From positions 1 to 13,953 of the forward strand of contig SOKA01000049.1 of assembly GCA_004376105.1 (NCBI GenBank): a stretch of DNA of 13,953 nt. Direction: 5' to 3'. The notes under the pieces were generated by a model that made no database searches, was not told the DNA's origin, and saw nothing but the letters and a program-made list of their open reading frames with translations. The translations under genes and the position numbers were made by a program. Source of the DNA: Dehalococcoidia bacterium (GTDB taxonomy: Bacteria; Chloroflexota; Dehalococcoidia; Dehalococcoidales; E44-bin46). Each line of letters starts with the position of its first letter. Positions within the stretch are counted from its first letter, which is position 1. Positions 6,529 to 13,107 of this stretch are shown piece by piece.

Positions 6529-7498
6529 TTCCTTCCAGCGTCCTATAAACTATTTGCGTATCTCGGTAACTGACCGTTGCAATCTACGTTGTATCTATTG
6601 CATGCCAGCCGAGGGTGTGCGGCTGATGTCTCACCGGGACATTCTTACCTATGAGGAAATCTACACCCTAGCTAGGGTAGCCGCTGAGCTGGGTATAAAT
6701 AAGGTAAGGCTCACTGGTGGTGAACCCCTGGTGAGGTCAGGGCTGACTGAATTGATACAGATGTTGGCACAGATAGAGGCTATAGATGATATTTCTCTGA
6801 CCACAAACGGTACCTTGCTTAGTCGTTATGCCGCTGAACTGAAGCAAGCAGGCTTACAACGAGTTAATATAAGCCTAGATACCCTTAAACCAAACAAATT
6901 TAAGTTCATTACTCGTCATAGCCTTAATCTTGGCGATGTGCTGGAAGGTATCAAGGTTGCCAGGTCGGTTGGGCTTAATCCGGTTAAGCTTAATATGGTG
7001 GTTATGTCTGGCATTAATGATGATGAGCTTCTCGATTTTGCGGCTAAGACTATTGATGAGGAGTGGCATGTGCGCTTTATTGAGTTTATGCCCGTTGGTG
7101 GGGTGAGCACCACAGCCTCATATTTTGTCTCGGTCAGTGATATAAGAAAGCGCCTTGAACTATTGGGTGAATTAGAGCCTTGCCTCCCCAGTGTCGGTAA
7201 TGGGCCGGCCAAGTATTTTCGTTTTCCTCATGCCAGAGGCACTGTTGGCTTTATCACCCCGGTTAGTGAGCACTTCTGCTTTCATTGTAATCGGCTACGG
7301 CTTACTGCTGATGGTAGACTGCGCCCCTGTTTATTAGCTGAGGATGAAATAGACCTGAAGCAGCCCCTGCGTAGCCGTATATCTTCAGCCGGGCTGAAAC
7401 AACTGATTGAGGCGGCAGTGGCTAATAAGCCATTGCGACATTGGCTGGCAGAGGGCTATGTTCCTAAACACCGGCCGTTCTCTCAGGTAGGAGGTTAA
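6512..7498 (+). CDS. moaA: GTP 3',8-cyclase
   Basis: MoaA is the radical-SAM enzyme that converts GTP to 3',8-cyclo-GTP, the first step of molybdopterin synthesis. The SAM cluster cysteines are C23, C27 and C30 (DRCNLRCIYC). The second, GTP-binding cluster cysteines are C256, C259 and C273, in CFHCNRLRLTADGRLRPC. VRLTGGEPLVR (65-75) and the C-terminal Gly-Gly, needed for activity in characterised MoaA, are present. The length is 328 residues. The ATG at 6512 has GAGG at 6501-6504 (7 bases) and lies inside the end of rdgB. moaC follows after two bases. Confidence 0.97.
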   Translation: MTGLSDSFQRPINYLRISVTDRCNLRCIYCMPAEGVRLMSHRDILTYEEIYTLARVAAELGINKVRLTGGEPLVRSGLTELIQMLAQIEAIDDISLTTNGTLLSRYAAELKQAGLQRVNISLDTLKPNKFKFITRHSLNLGDVLEGIKVARSVGLNPVKLNMVVMSGINDDELLDFAAKTIDEEWHVRFIEFMPVGGVSTTASYFVSVSDIRKRLELLGELEPCLPSVGNGPAKYFRFPHARGTVGFITPVSEHFCFHCNRLRLTADGRLRPCLLAEDEIDLKQPLRSRISSAGLKQLIEAAVANKPLRHWLAEGYVPKHRPFSQVGG

Positions 7499-7500
7499 TC

Positions 7501-7977
7501 GTGGAAGAGCTGACGCATATAGATGCCTTAGGTCGACCTCGGATGGTAGATGTTACTGGCAAGCCTGATACCCAGCGTGAGGCAGTAGCCAAATGCCGGG
7601 TCAGGATGAAGGCTTCTACCCTTGAGCGGTTAAAAAGGGGTTCGATGCCAAAGGGAGATGTTTTGACTGTAGCCCAGTTAGCTGGTATTATGGCGGCTAA
7701 GCAAACACCTCATATAATACCCCTGTGCCATCCAGTTCTTATCGGAGATATTAAGGTTGAGTTCAGCTTGGATGAAGAGAGTAGCACAGTGGAAATTACC
7801 ACTATAGTAAAGAGTATAGGTAAGACGGGGGTGGAGATGGAGGCGCTTACTGCTACTGCGGTTACTGCCTTGACTATTTATGATATGTGTAAAGCAGTAG
7901 ACCGAGGCATCCAAATTGAGAGTATTCGGTTAATCAGAAAAAGTGGTGGCAAAAGCGGGACAATCATCCTTGAGTAG
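7501..7977 (+). CDS. moaC: cyclic pyranopterin monophosphate synthase
   Basis: MoaC rearranges the MoaA product 3',8-cyclo-GTP into cyclic pyranopterin monophosphate. The 158-residue protein has THIDALGRPRMVDVTGK (residues 5-21), Lys51, PLCHPV (74-79), GVEMEALTA (110-118) and the active-site Asp128 and Lys131 in YDMCKAVD, in the same numbering as the E. coli enzyme. The start is GTG at 7501 with AGGAGG just upstream. It directly follows moaA; the MPT synthase genes moaD and moaE are not in the window. Confidence 0.97.
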   Translation: MEELTHIDALGRPRMVDVTGKPDTQREAVAKCRVRMKASTLERLKRGSMPKGDVLTVAQLAGIMAAKQTPHIIPLCHPVLIGDIKVEFSLDEESSTVEITTIVKSIGKTGVEMEALTATAVTALTIYDMCKAVDRGIQIESIRLIRKSGGKSGTIILE

Positions 7978-7998
7978 AATTAATTATTAGTATATACT
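7970..7998 (+). promoter_or_regulatory. promoter of dnaN
   Basis: TTGAGT (7970-7975), at the end of moaC, and TATACT (7993-7998) are spaced by 17 bases. A transcript would begin near 8005, about 30 bases before the dnaN ATG. Confidence 0.55.
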
Positions 7999-8033
7999 AC
8001 TCGGTTACAAGAATAACTTTTTGGGGGTGTATT

Positions 8034-9167
8034 ATGAGGTTAACATGTCTTCAGGAGAACCTAAACCGGGGGCTTAGTGTGGTGGGGAGGGCGGTAGCTA
8101 CTAGAACAACCCTGCCTATAACCAATAATGTCCTCTTAGCCACAGACCAGTCTCGGCTTAAGCTGGCTGCTACCAATCTAGAAATGGCTATTACCTGCTG
8201 GATTGGTGCCAAGGTAGAGGAAGAAGGGGCGATTACTGTTCCTGCCCGACTTCTCACCGAGTTTATTAACTCCCTACCCAACGATAAGGTTGATATTAGC
8301 CTCCCCCTACAGACCAAGACCCTGGAGCTAAAGTGTGCCCGATTTGAGGCGCGAATCAGCGGGGTTGATGCCAAGGATTTCCCGCCTATACCTAAGATTG
8401 AACAGGGTATTACCACCAAGGTTGAGGTAGAAGCCCTTCATTGGGGAATTACTCAGGTTGTCTTTGCTGCTGCCTCGGAGGAGTCTCGCCCGGTACTTAC
8501 CGGTGTTGATGCTGAATTTGATGGTGACTTACTGACGCTGGCTGCGGCTGATGGCTTTAGGTTAGCAGTATATAAATTATCTCTTGCCACCCCGGTTAGC
8601 CAGAAGACCGAGGTCATTATTCCAGCACGCACCCTGGCTGAGCTAAATCGGCTTATGACTGACCAGGAGGAGGCAGTTGAGATAACGGTAAATCCCAATA
8701 AGAGCCAGGCTCTATTTCGCCTGAAGAATATTGAGCTGGTATCCCAGCTCGTGCAGGGCACCTTCCCCCAGTATGCCCAGCTTATTCCTCAGAGCTACAA
8801 TACCCGGGTGGTAGTTGATGTCGCTCAATTCTTGAGGGCGACCAAGACAGCCTCTATCTTTGCCCGTGATGGCAGTGGCATTGTCCGTTTGGTGATAGTC
8901 CCCGGTGGGGAGCTAACCCCAGGCAAGATGACCATCTCTGCCCGTTCAGAGGAAATAGGCGATGATGTCGGTGAGATTGATGCCATTGTCGAGGGTGAAG
9001 AGGCAAAGATTGCCTTCAATGGTAAATATCTAACCGATGCCCTTGGTGTGCTTCGTGAGACACAGGTAGCTCTGGAAACTACTAATCCGTCAAGTCCCGG
9101 GGTTATCCGTCCAGTAGGGGTGGATAACTACATCCACGTCGTCATGCCCATGTTTGTCCAGTGGTGA
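8034..9167 (+). CDS. dnaN: DNA polymerase III beta subunit (sliding clamp)
   Basis: DnaN is the dimeric ring that tethers the replicative polymerase to DNA. The 377-residue protein has the usual length for three clamp domains. Visible family marks include NNVLLATDQSRLKLAATNLE (31-50), VPARLLTEFINSLP (69-82), AAASEESRPVLTGV (145-158), AAADGFRLA (170-178), FNGKYLTDAL (around 329-338) and the final YIHVVMPM. The start is ATG at 8034 with GGGGGTG nearby. dnaA, dnaN's classic neighbour, is not here. The last seven codons lie in a sequence repeated at 11253-11275, so its 3' end was the integration target of the island that follows, and the reading frame is intact. Confidence 0.97.
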   Translation: MRLTCLQENLNRGLSVVGRAVATRTTLPITNNVLLATDQSRLKLAATNLEMAITCWIGAKVEEEGAITVPARLLTEFINSLPNDKVDISLPLQTKTLELKCARFEARISGVDAKDFPPIPKIEQGITTKVEVEALHWGITQVVFAAASEESRPVLTGVDAEFDGDLLTLAAADGFRLAVYKLSLATPVSQKTEVIIPARTLAELNRLMTDQEEAVEITVNPNKSQALFRLKNIELVSQLVQGTFPQYAQLIPQSYNTRVVVDVAQFLRATKTASIFARDGSGIVRLVIVPGGELTPGKMTISARSEEIGDDVGEIDAIVEGEEAKIAFNGKYLTDALGVLRETQVALETTNPSSPGVIRPVGVDNYIHVVMPMFVQW

Positions 9168-9486
9168 GTAGGCACGAATCAGTTTCAAGTACGCTTGGGT
9201 CAAGGAATCCCTTTATATCCGTGCCTTCATTAGTGGCTTTAACCTTCAAGTCAAGGTAAGTATAGGCGTCCTTTTTATCATTTGTGTTGCAGTTGTCTAG
9301 GTCAGACACAATCCGAGCGCATAGCTCTTTTAGATTGGCTTCCATGTCAACCATCTTGTCAATGTTTTCTTTTGTTTGAATAAGGCTAGCAAGTCTTTTC
9401 TCATCGACTTCACGTTCCTTTTTCATCTGGTTTAATTCGTCAAGAACAATGTCTGGCGTCGCCACTTCCAGCCTTAGCACACTCAT
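9142..9486 (-). pseudogene. C-terminal part of a probable large serine recombinase
   Basis: This 114-residue open frame resembles the part of large serine recombinases that follows the zinc ribbon. It has a charged coiled-coil-like stretch (residues 16-60), then a short ELCARI...DLDNC helix and a beta-like YLDLKVKATNEGTDIKGFL segment. No catalytic Ser domain or zinc ribbon is present. The ATG at 9486 overlaps the upstream TAA by one base, with GGAGG just before, so the fragment may still be translated. The last residues, TTGQTWA, and the stop are encoded by the att-like repeat and by dnaN on the opposite strand. The assignment rests on recalled family pattern, not a search. The alternative is an unrelated small coiled-coil protein. 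Confidence 0.5.
9143..9165. repeat. left boundary repeat (attL-like) in the 3' end of dnaN
   Basis: These 23 bases match 11253-11275 with a single mismatch (G at 9146, C at 11256); 19 bases (9147-9165 and 11257-11275) are identical. It encodes the end of DnaN (MPMFVQW) on the plus strand and the end of the recombinase fragment on the minus strand. Confidence 0.75.
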
Positions 9487-9671
9487 TAACCTCCGTTCCT
9501 GTCCGGTCTATCCCAAGCATTTACTATTTCTTCGTAGATAACTCTAGCTTCTTTCGAGTTCTCAACAGCAATATCCACACACAAAGCCGCTAGCAGAAAC
9601 GGAGTCATTTCTTCCCGCCAGTAATGAGCCGTTTTCCCGTAGACTTTTCTTGCTTGTTTTCTTTTACCCAT
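9486..9671 (-). CDS. small hypothetical protein in the island
   Basis: This 61-residue protein begins MGKRKQARKVYGKTAHYW and has a helical, acidic C-terminal half. I do not recognise its family. The ATG at 9671 lacks a clear ribosome site. Its TAA overlaps the ATG of the downstream recombinase-like fragment, so the two are arranged as a translationally coupled pair. Position next to the recombinase could suit a small accessory DNA-binding protein, but nothing in the sequence proves it. Confidence 0.45.
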   Translation of the reverse strand: MGKRKQARKVYGKTAHYWREEMTPFLLAALCVDIAVENSKEARVIYEEIVNAWDRPDRNGG

Positions 9672-9716
9672 GCTTGATGTATTCTAGCATTCAGGGCAGG
9701 TAGTTGTCCCGATTTA

Positions 9717-9725
9717 TGCTATAAT
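9717..9725 (+). promoter_or_regulatory. extended -10 promoter of the zinc-finger gene
   Basis: TGCTATAAT is a consensus extended -10 element (TGn plus TATAAT at 9720-9725). There is no good -35 at 16-18 bases, as is usual for extended -10 promoters. Transcription would start near 9732, about 35 bases before the ATG. Confidence 0.5.
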
Positions 9726-9766
9726 CCTGTTGAAATAGTCATAATCAATATTTTGAGGAGGCTAGA

Positions 9767-9967
9767 ATGGAACCTAAACCAGAGCATTGCTTAATATGTG
9801 GACGAGAAATCGGTGCTGGAATCGACGCTCATGTACAGCATAAACATGGTCTTGACTATAAAATCTATTGTAAGTTCTTCTCTCAGGCATTAGGCAGCTA
9901 TGGAGTATATGAAAAGAACGGTAAAACAATACTAACAATAACAAGGGAAGTGAAGCCTGAGTATTAG
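9767..9967 (+). CDS. small zinc-finger-like protein
   Basis: This 66-residue protein has Cys8 and Cys11 (CLIC) and His22, His25 and His27 (HVQHKHG), spaced as in a compact C2H2-type finger. The following GLDYKIYCKFF recalls the Ros/MucR pattern in which the finger is followed by a Tyr-containing helix. It may therefore bind DNA, which is inference. The ATG at 9767 has GAGGAGG at 9755-9761 and its own extended -10 promoter. It lies between the recombinase side and the SIR2-like gene of the island and could regulate either. Confidence 0.65.
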   Translation: MEPKPEHCLICGREIGAGIDAHVQHKHGLDYKIYCKFFSQALGSYGVYEKNGKTILTITREVKPEY

Positions 9968-10035
9968 GTCGAGTAATTCATATGGCACCTGTGTTAGAAA
10001 TGTTTAGCGACTGGTTGAGCGTCCTAGACAGCAAC

Positions 10036-10066
10036 ATACGCATGGAACGGTAAACATCCCAATGTT
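10036..10066. repeat. internal attachment-like repeat
   Basis: This stretch resembles 11233-11264, differing at a few positions and by one missing base: ATAC-n-CATGGAA, then two G, then AAACATCCC-n-ATGTT. It shares the left arm and half of the core with the right boundary but lacks the GTCCAGTGGT half. It lies in the 142-base gap between the zinc-finger and SIR2-like genes, which otherwise shows no clear promoter. Confidence 0.55.
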
Positions 10067-10109
10067 CGGATTTTCTTGGCATTTGAGTACGTAAACCAGG
10101 TGATATGAT

Positions 10110-11204
10110 ATGACCCAGCGTGTTTTCATATTGGGTGCTGGATCTAGTGCCGCCTTTCAGGGCACTAAGGGCAGTTGTCCAACAATTAGCGAATTTTTCA
10201 TACGAGCTCACGAAATTGGCCTAATCAAACGCTACAGAGAACAAACCATGTCCGAACCGCTATTTCGTTTTATCCAACGGGAATTTGGAATAAGCAAGCC
10301 TGAGCTATGCCGTGTTCCCGTTAATATCGAAAGCGTACTCACTCGCTTAGAAGAAGTCATTGAAGATTTCGACCGTGATGGTCAATATCGAATCAAAGGC
10401 AATCTCAGACGAAATAAGAAGGCTGTTAATCTCTATGGAACTCGATTGCAGGCCAGTACATTCATTGGTCACGTCTTACTTGAATTAACTCATAATGCTC
10501 TTTCGCCATTGCATTTAAAATTGGCAGAGAGTCTAACCAACTTTGATACAGTAATATCCTTCAACTACGATCTCCTTATGGATTATGCCCTAGAAAACAC
10601 AGGGAATTGGTGGCCATATTCAGGTTACAGAATCCCTTTCAAGCAAATCATCGACGGTGGAAAGTTTTTAGCTCCATTATCGACATCAGACCCTGGCATT
10701 GCCTATTTGAAACTTCACGGCTCTTTAAATTGGTTATATGGGGTCAGTCCATACCGACTTATATACAATATGCCTGTACGCAATGGGGAAGACGTTTTTT
10801 TACTCAGAAGTATCAACCACGAAATAATACCTGGCCCCATGGATATAGCCGGTAAACATGAATACACGGATAATAATATCTACTATGATTTGCATAGCCT
10901 AATCGTGGCACCACTTAAAGACAAGCCTTATGAGTCTATTCCAAAAGCCCTGTTCAGGCTTTGGGACCTCGCCTCAGATGAAATAAAAATAGCGAGTGAA
11001 GTAATCTTGATTGGTTACTCCATCCCTGAAAGTGATACTAAATCACAAGAGCTTATCAAACAAGCTAAGACAAGGCGGGTTGCCTTTACAATTGTAGATA
11101 AGAATCCCAACCCCGTGGTAGAAAGGTTGGAAAGACTTCTTGCATATAAACCATCTTTGGTTTATCATAGTTTTCAAGACTACATTAATTCCATCAAAGT
11201 CTGA
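10110..11204 (+). CDS. SIR2-like (SIR2_2) domain protein, candidate NADase
   Basis: This 364-residue protein has the Rossmann-type nucleotide-binding start VFILGAGSSAAFQG (residues 5-18), VISFNYDLLMDYAL (148-161) with Asn152, YLKLHGSLNWLYG (199-211) with His203, and the C-terminal VILIGYSIPESD (298-309). These are the marks of SIR2-like domains in which Asn and His are catalytic for NAD+ cleavage. Such domains serve as abortive-infection effectors in ThsA, DSR1/DSR2, SIR2-HerA and SIR2-APAZ systems. Here the domain fills nearly the whole protein. I see no separate sensor, APAZ, SLOG or transmembrane region, and no HerA or Argonaute gene beside it. The ATG at 10110 has AGGTGA at 10098-10103 (6 bases). 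It is more AT-rich than the flanking genes, in keeping with transfer. The domain call is firm; the defence role is inferred. Confidence 0.85.
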   Translation: MTQRVFILGAGSSAAFQGTKGSCPTISEFFIRAHEIGLIKRYREQTMSEPLFRFIQREFGISKPELCRVPVNIESVLTRLEEVIEDFDRDGQYRIKGNLRRNKKAVNLYGTRLQASTFIGHVLLELTHNALSPLHLKLAESLTNFDTVISFNYDLLMDYALENTGNWWPYSGYRIPFKQIIDGGKFLAPLSTSDPGIAYLKLHGSLNWLYGVSPYRLIYNMPVRNGEDVFLLRSINHEIIPGPMDIAGKHEYTDNNIYYDLHSLIVAPLKDKPYESIPKALFRLWDLASDEIKIASEVILIGYSIPESDTKSQELIKQAKTRRVAFTIVDKNPNPVVERLERLLAYKPSLVYHSFQDYINSIKV

Positions 11205-11232
11205 ATGAAATTGATTTTGCAGTAGCCCCTAT

Positions 11233-11275
11233 ATACTCATGGAAAGGGCAAACATCCCCATGTTTGTCCAGTGGT
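11233..11275. repeat. right boundary repeat (attR-like)
   Basis: Bases 11253-11275 repeat the dnaN 3' end (one mismatch in 23), and 11233-11264 resemble the internal repeat at 10036-10066. In the dnaN frame it would encode IPMFVQW followed by TAG, so it looks like a displaced dnaN terminus. No upstream dnaN homology is seen. Confidence 0.75.
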
Positions 11276-11300
11276 AGATTAACAACAAGCTGAAGGGTGC

Positions 11301-11338
11301 TTGATAGTTACCAGGCGGCGGATTGATAGCTTACTGGT
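11301..11338. repeat. short imperfect direct repeat
   Basis: TTGATAG followed by TTAC occurs at 11301-11311 and again, with one extra base, at 11323-11334, a 22-base period. The second copy runs into the end of the aconitase X small-subunit gene. Its function is unknown; it lies just outside the island boundary. Confidence 0.3.
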
Positions 11339-11759
11339 GGAAAGGGGACTGGTTACCTGAGTGTATTACTTCAACTATCCCATCGTCACCGTCAACCTTT
11401 ACCCAATCCCCAGTTTTAATCACCTCCAGTGGATTTTTATCAAGTCTATCCACCATAGGCATATTAGCCACCATCGCCGCTGCGGCCAGAACAGGTTCAG
11501 CCTCTATACAGACTATTGCCTTAGGGCTTTTCTTGAGTTTCATTGCTCGATAGGTATTTAAGGGACCACGTGATGAGCCCTTCCCAGTTGGACATACAAG
11601 TATCTTATCAATCATACTTTTTCCCTCAAGTTCAGGGCTTTTAATAAGGCAGTTCCCAGTAGTTGGGTCGAAATCACCTAAAAATGAGAATGCGTCGTTA
11701 CATACTATTGCCTCACCCTCTACTCTACCGCCATTTATTTTGTGTCCTTTGAGCTTCAT
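11331..11759 (-). CDS. aconitase X swivel domain (small subunit, DUF126)
   Basis: This 142-residue protein is the small swivelling subunit of two-component aconitase X dehydratases. Family marks are GRVEGEAIVCNDAFSFLGD (residues 11-29), the DPTTG turn (31-35), VCPTGKGSSRG (55-65) with the conserved Ser-Ser, and the late GDWVKVDGDDGIVEV (117-131). It starts at the ATG directly next to the large-subunit TAG with no gap, so the two are made together. Characterised relatives act as phosphomevalonate dehydratase in archaea or cis-3-hydroxyproline dehydratase in bacteria. The substrate cannot be read from this sequence. Confidence 0.9.
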   Translation of the reverse strand: MKLKGHKINGGRVEGEAIVCNDAFSFLGDFDPTTGNCLIKSPELEGKSMIDKILVCPTGKGSSRGPLNTYRAMKLKKSPKAIVCIEAEPVLAAAAMVANMPMVDRLDKNPLEVIKTGDWVKVDGDDGIVEVIHSGNQSPFHQ

Positions 11760-13034
11760 CTAGGTAGTCATCCATTTCCCGGTTATTGCTGAATCTATAC
11801 ATTGCTTCATACTCCCATACAGAAGTTTGATTTTACCCCCACTCGTTCTGGCTGAATAATGAGCACTCCTTGCTGAGTTGGTAGCAGCAATCTTTACTCC
11901 CAACTTTGGACCTATAGTGTTAAAGGGGTCCTGTGAACCTAGACAACAGTCGGTGAAAACACCCCCAGCTTTTTTAATAATATCTACATACCCCATTACT
12001 TCAGCCAAAGTATACACTTGCTTCCCTGTAGCCACGAGCAATCGGACATTAGAATGAACCTTTTTCCCTCTCAAAAGTGAGGCAATATTCCTAAGTTCAA
12101 TAATTGAGCAATGGGGGCAACCAAATTTAACCAGGTCAACCTCATTACTATGGGCGGTAGTTAACTTATCCACCGCTTCTTTTATCTGGTCTCTGCCTAC
12201 AGTTATTACTTCTTCAGGTTTGCCGCCGCCTAAAGCCTCATCTAAAGTTCGAGCCTCGGGGGTGACGCCTACCACATGGCATATGCTGGTAGCTCCAGAA
12301 ACCGGCATTGGTGATGCAATATATCTAAATTGTTCCAATGTAAGAGTTTTAGGCAGACCATTAATAACAACATTCTTACTCCCTGTTTTTCCACCAATAT
12401 AGTAACCTAGAGCGCCGTAGTCGGCATTAGTGAAATTTTCTAAATCAAGTCTGTCTAATTCAACCAAAACTTGAGCATACCTGTTCTCCTTAATTGTCAG
12501 ACCAATGGAGGGGACTCTCCCGGTGACGCTAGTTGCCACATTGGCAGGTACACTATCGCGACTTCCACTAGCGCTGAACATTGAGTTGGCAGTAACTACC
12601 CCTGAGCTACCACTCCAAGAAATCACGTCACCCATTTTGGGTAAATTACCAACATAAAAAGGGATGCATGTATTGGTGAGGAGATAACCGAGTCTCTTAA
12701 ATATATCTACTACTTTGCTCCAGGGTCCCCCATGTATAAACTCATATAAATCATAACTCTCTGGAATGCCTATTCGCTTACAGCCTATAGGGTCAAGTAC
12801 ATTTGGGTCAGCATTAGCATGTGTGGTTGTGGTTACCCGGCACTGAGTAGCGCTTTCGGTTAGCTCCGAGAGTAAGTCAAGCGACACAGCGCAATGGATA
12901 TGAGCACTCTGCGCCATAACCATCCTTTCAGCACCAAATGCCTCACCGAGCTTTACTAGTAGCTCCATTGACCTTTGTATACCAGGCCCATATTCTCCAT
13001 TAAGCATCCCCTTCTCTTCTTTAGTCAAAAACAT
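11760..13034 (-). CDS. aconitase X catalytic domain (large subunit, DUF521)
   Basis: This 424-residue protein carries the iron-sulfur catalytic domain of aconitase X. It starts FLTKEEKGMLNGEYG, as the family does, and has SAHIH (43-47), the Cys123 block (NTCIPFY), GCPHCS (305-310) and FTDCCLGSQDP (360-370). Cys123, Cys306 and Cys363 or Cys364 are the likely cluster ligands. Two motifs differ from the usual pattern: the common T-D-T-C is T-D-C-C, and the region usually read as AWGESSA is SWSGSSG (139-145), lacking the Glu. The start is ATG at 13034, with AGAAGG directly adjacent and AGGAAG farther up. It follows the fumarate hydratase alpha gene by 73 bases. Confidence 0.9.
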   Translation of the reverse strand: MFLTKEEKGMLNGEYGPGIQRSMELLVKLGEAFGAERMVMAQSAHIHCAVSLDLLSELTESATQCRVTTTTHANADPNVLDPIGCKRIGIPESYDLYEFIHGGPWSKVVDIFKRLGYLLTNTCIPFYVGNLPKMGDVISWSGSSGVVTANSMFSASGSRDSVPANVATSVTGRVPSIGLTIKENRYAQVLVELDRLDLENFTNADYGALGYYIGGKTGSKNVVINGLPKTLTLEQFRYIASPMPVSGATSICHVVGVTPEARTLDEALGGGKPEEVITVGRDQIKEAVDKLTTAHSNEVDLVKFGCPHCSIIELRNIASLLRGKKVHSNVRLLVATGKQVYTLAEVMGYVDIIKKAGGVFTDCCLGSQDPFNTIGPKLGVKIAATNSARSAHYSARTSGGKIKLLYGSMKQCIDSAITGKWMTT

Positions 13035-13107
13035 CCTTCTTAATCTTCTTCCTGAAAGAAATTACGAGTTAATTTATTACCTTCTATCTTTTAATTCAGT
13101 ATCATCG

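Larger units (their letters stand above)
9143..11275. mobile_element. genomic island inserted at the 3' end of dnaN
   Basis: The interval is flanked by direct repeats of the dnaN 3' end and holds a recombinase-like fragment next to one boundary, small unknown genes and a SIR2-like gene. It is by eye more AT-rich than the flanking housekeeping genes. This is the pattern of an integrase-driven insertion that restores the target gene. No complete integrase is present, so it is either a decayed element or one moved in trans. Without it, dnaN and the aconitase X genes would simply converge. Confidence 0.7.

Noticed and set aside
9486..9671. The 61-residue gene as the N-terminal part of the recombinase broken by frameshift
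   Set aside because: It has no resolvase catalytic motif or cysteine ribbon, and the TAATG junction with GGAGG looks like a designed coupling, not a frameshift.
9978..10211. A 77-residue minus-strand open frame across the internal att-like repeat and the SIR2 start
   Set aside because: No recognisable family, no ribosome site seen, and half of it lies antisense to the SIR2-like gene; treated as chance.
11236..11278. Right boundary as the remains of a second dnaN gene
   Set aside because: Only the last seven to eight codons match; upstream codons show no DnaN similarity, so an att duplication explains it better.
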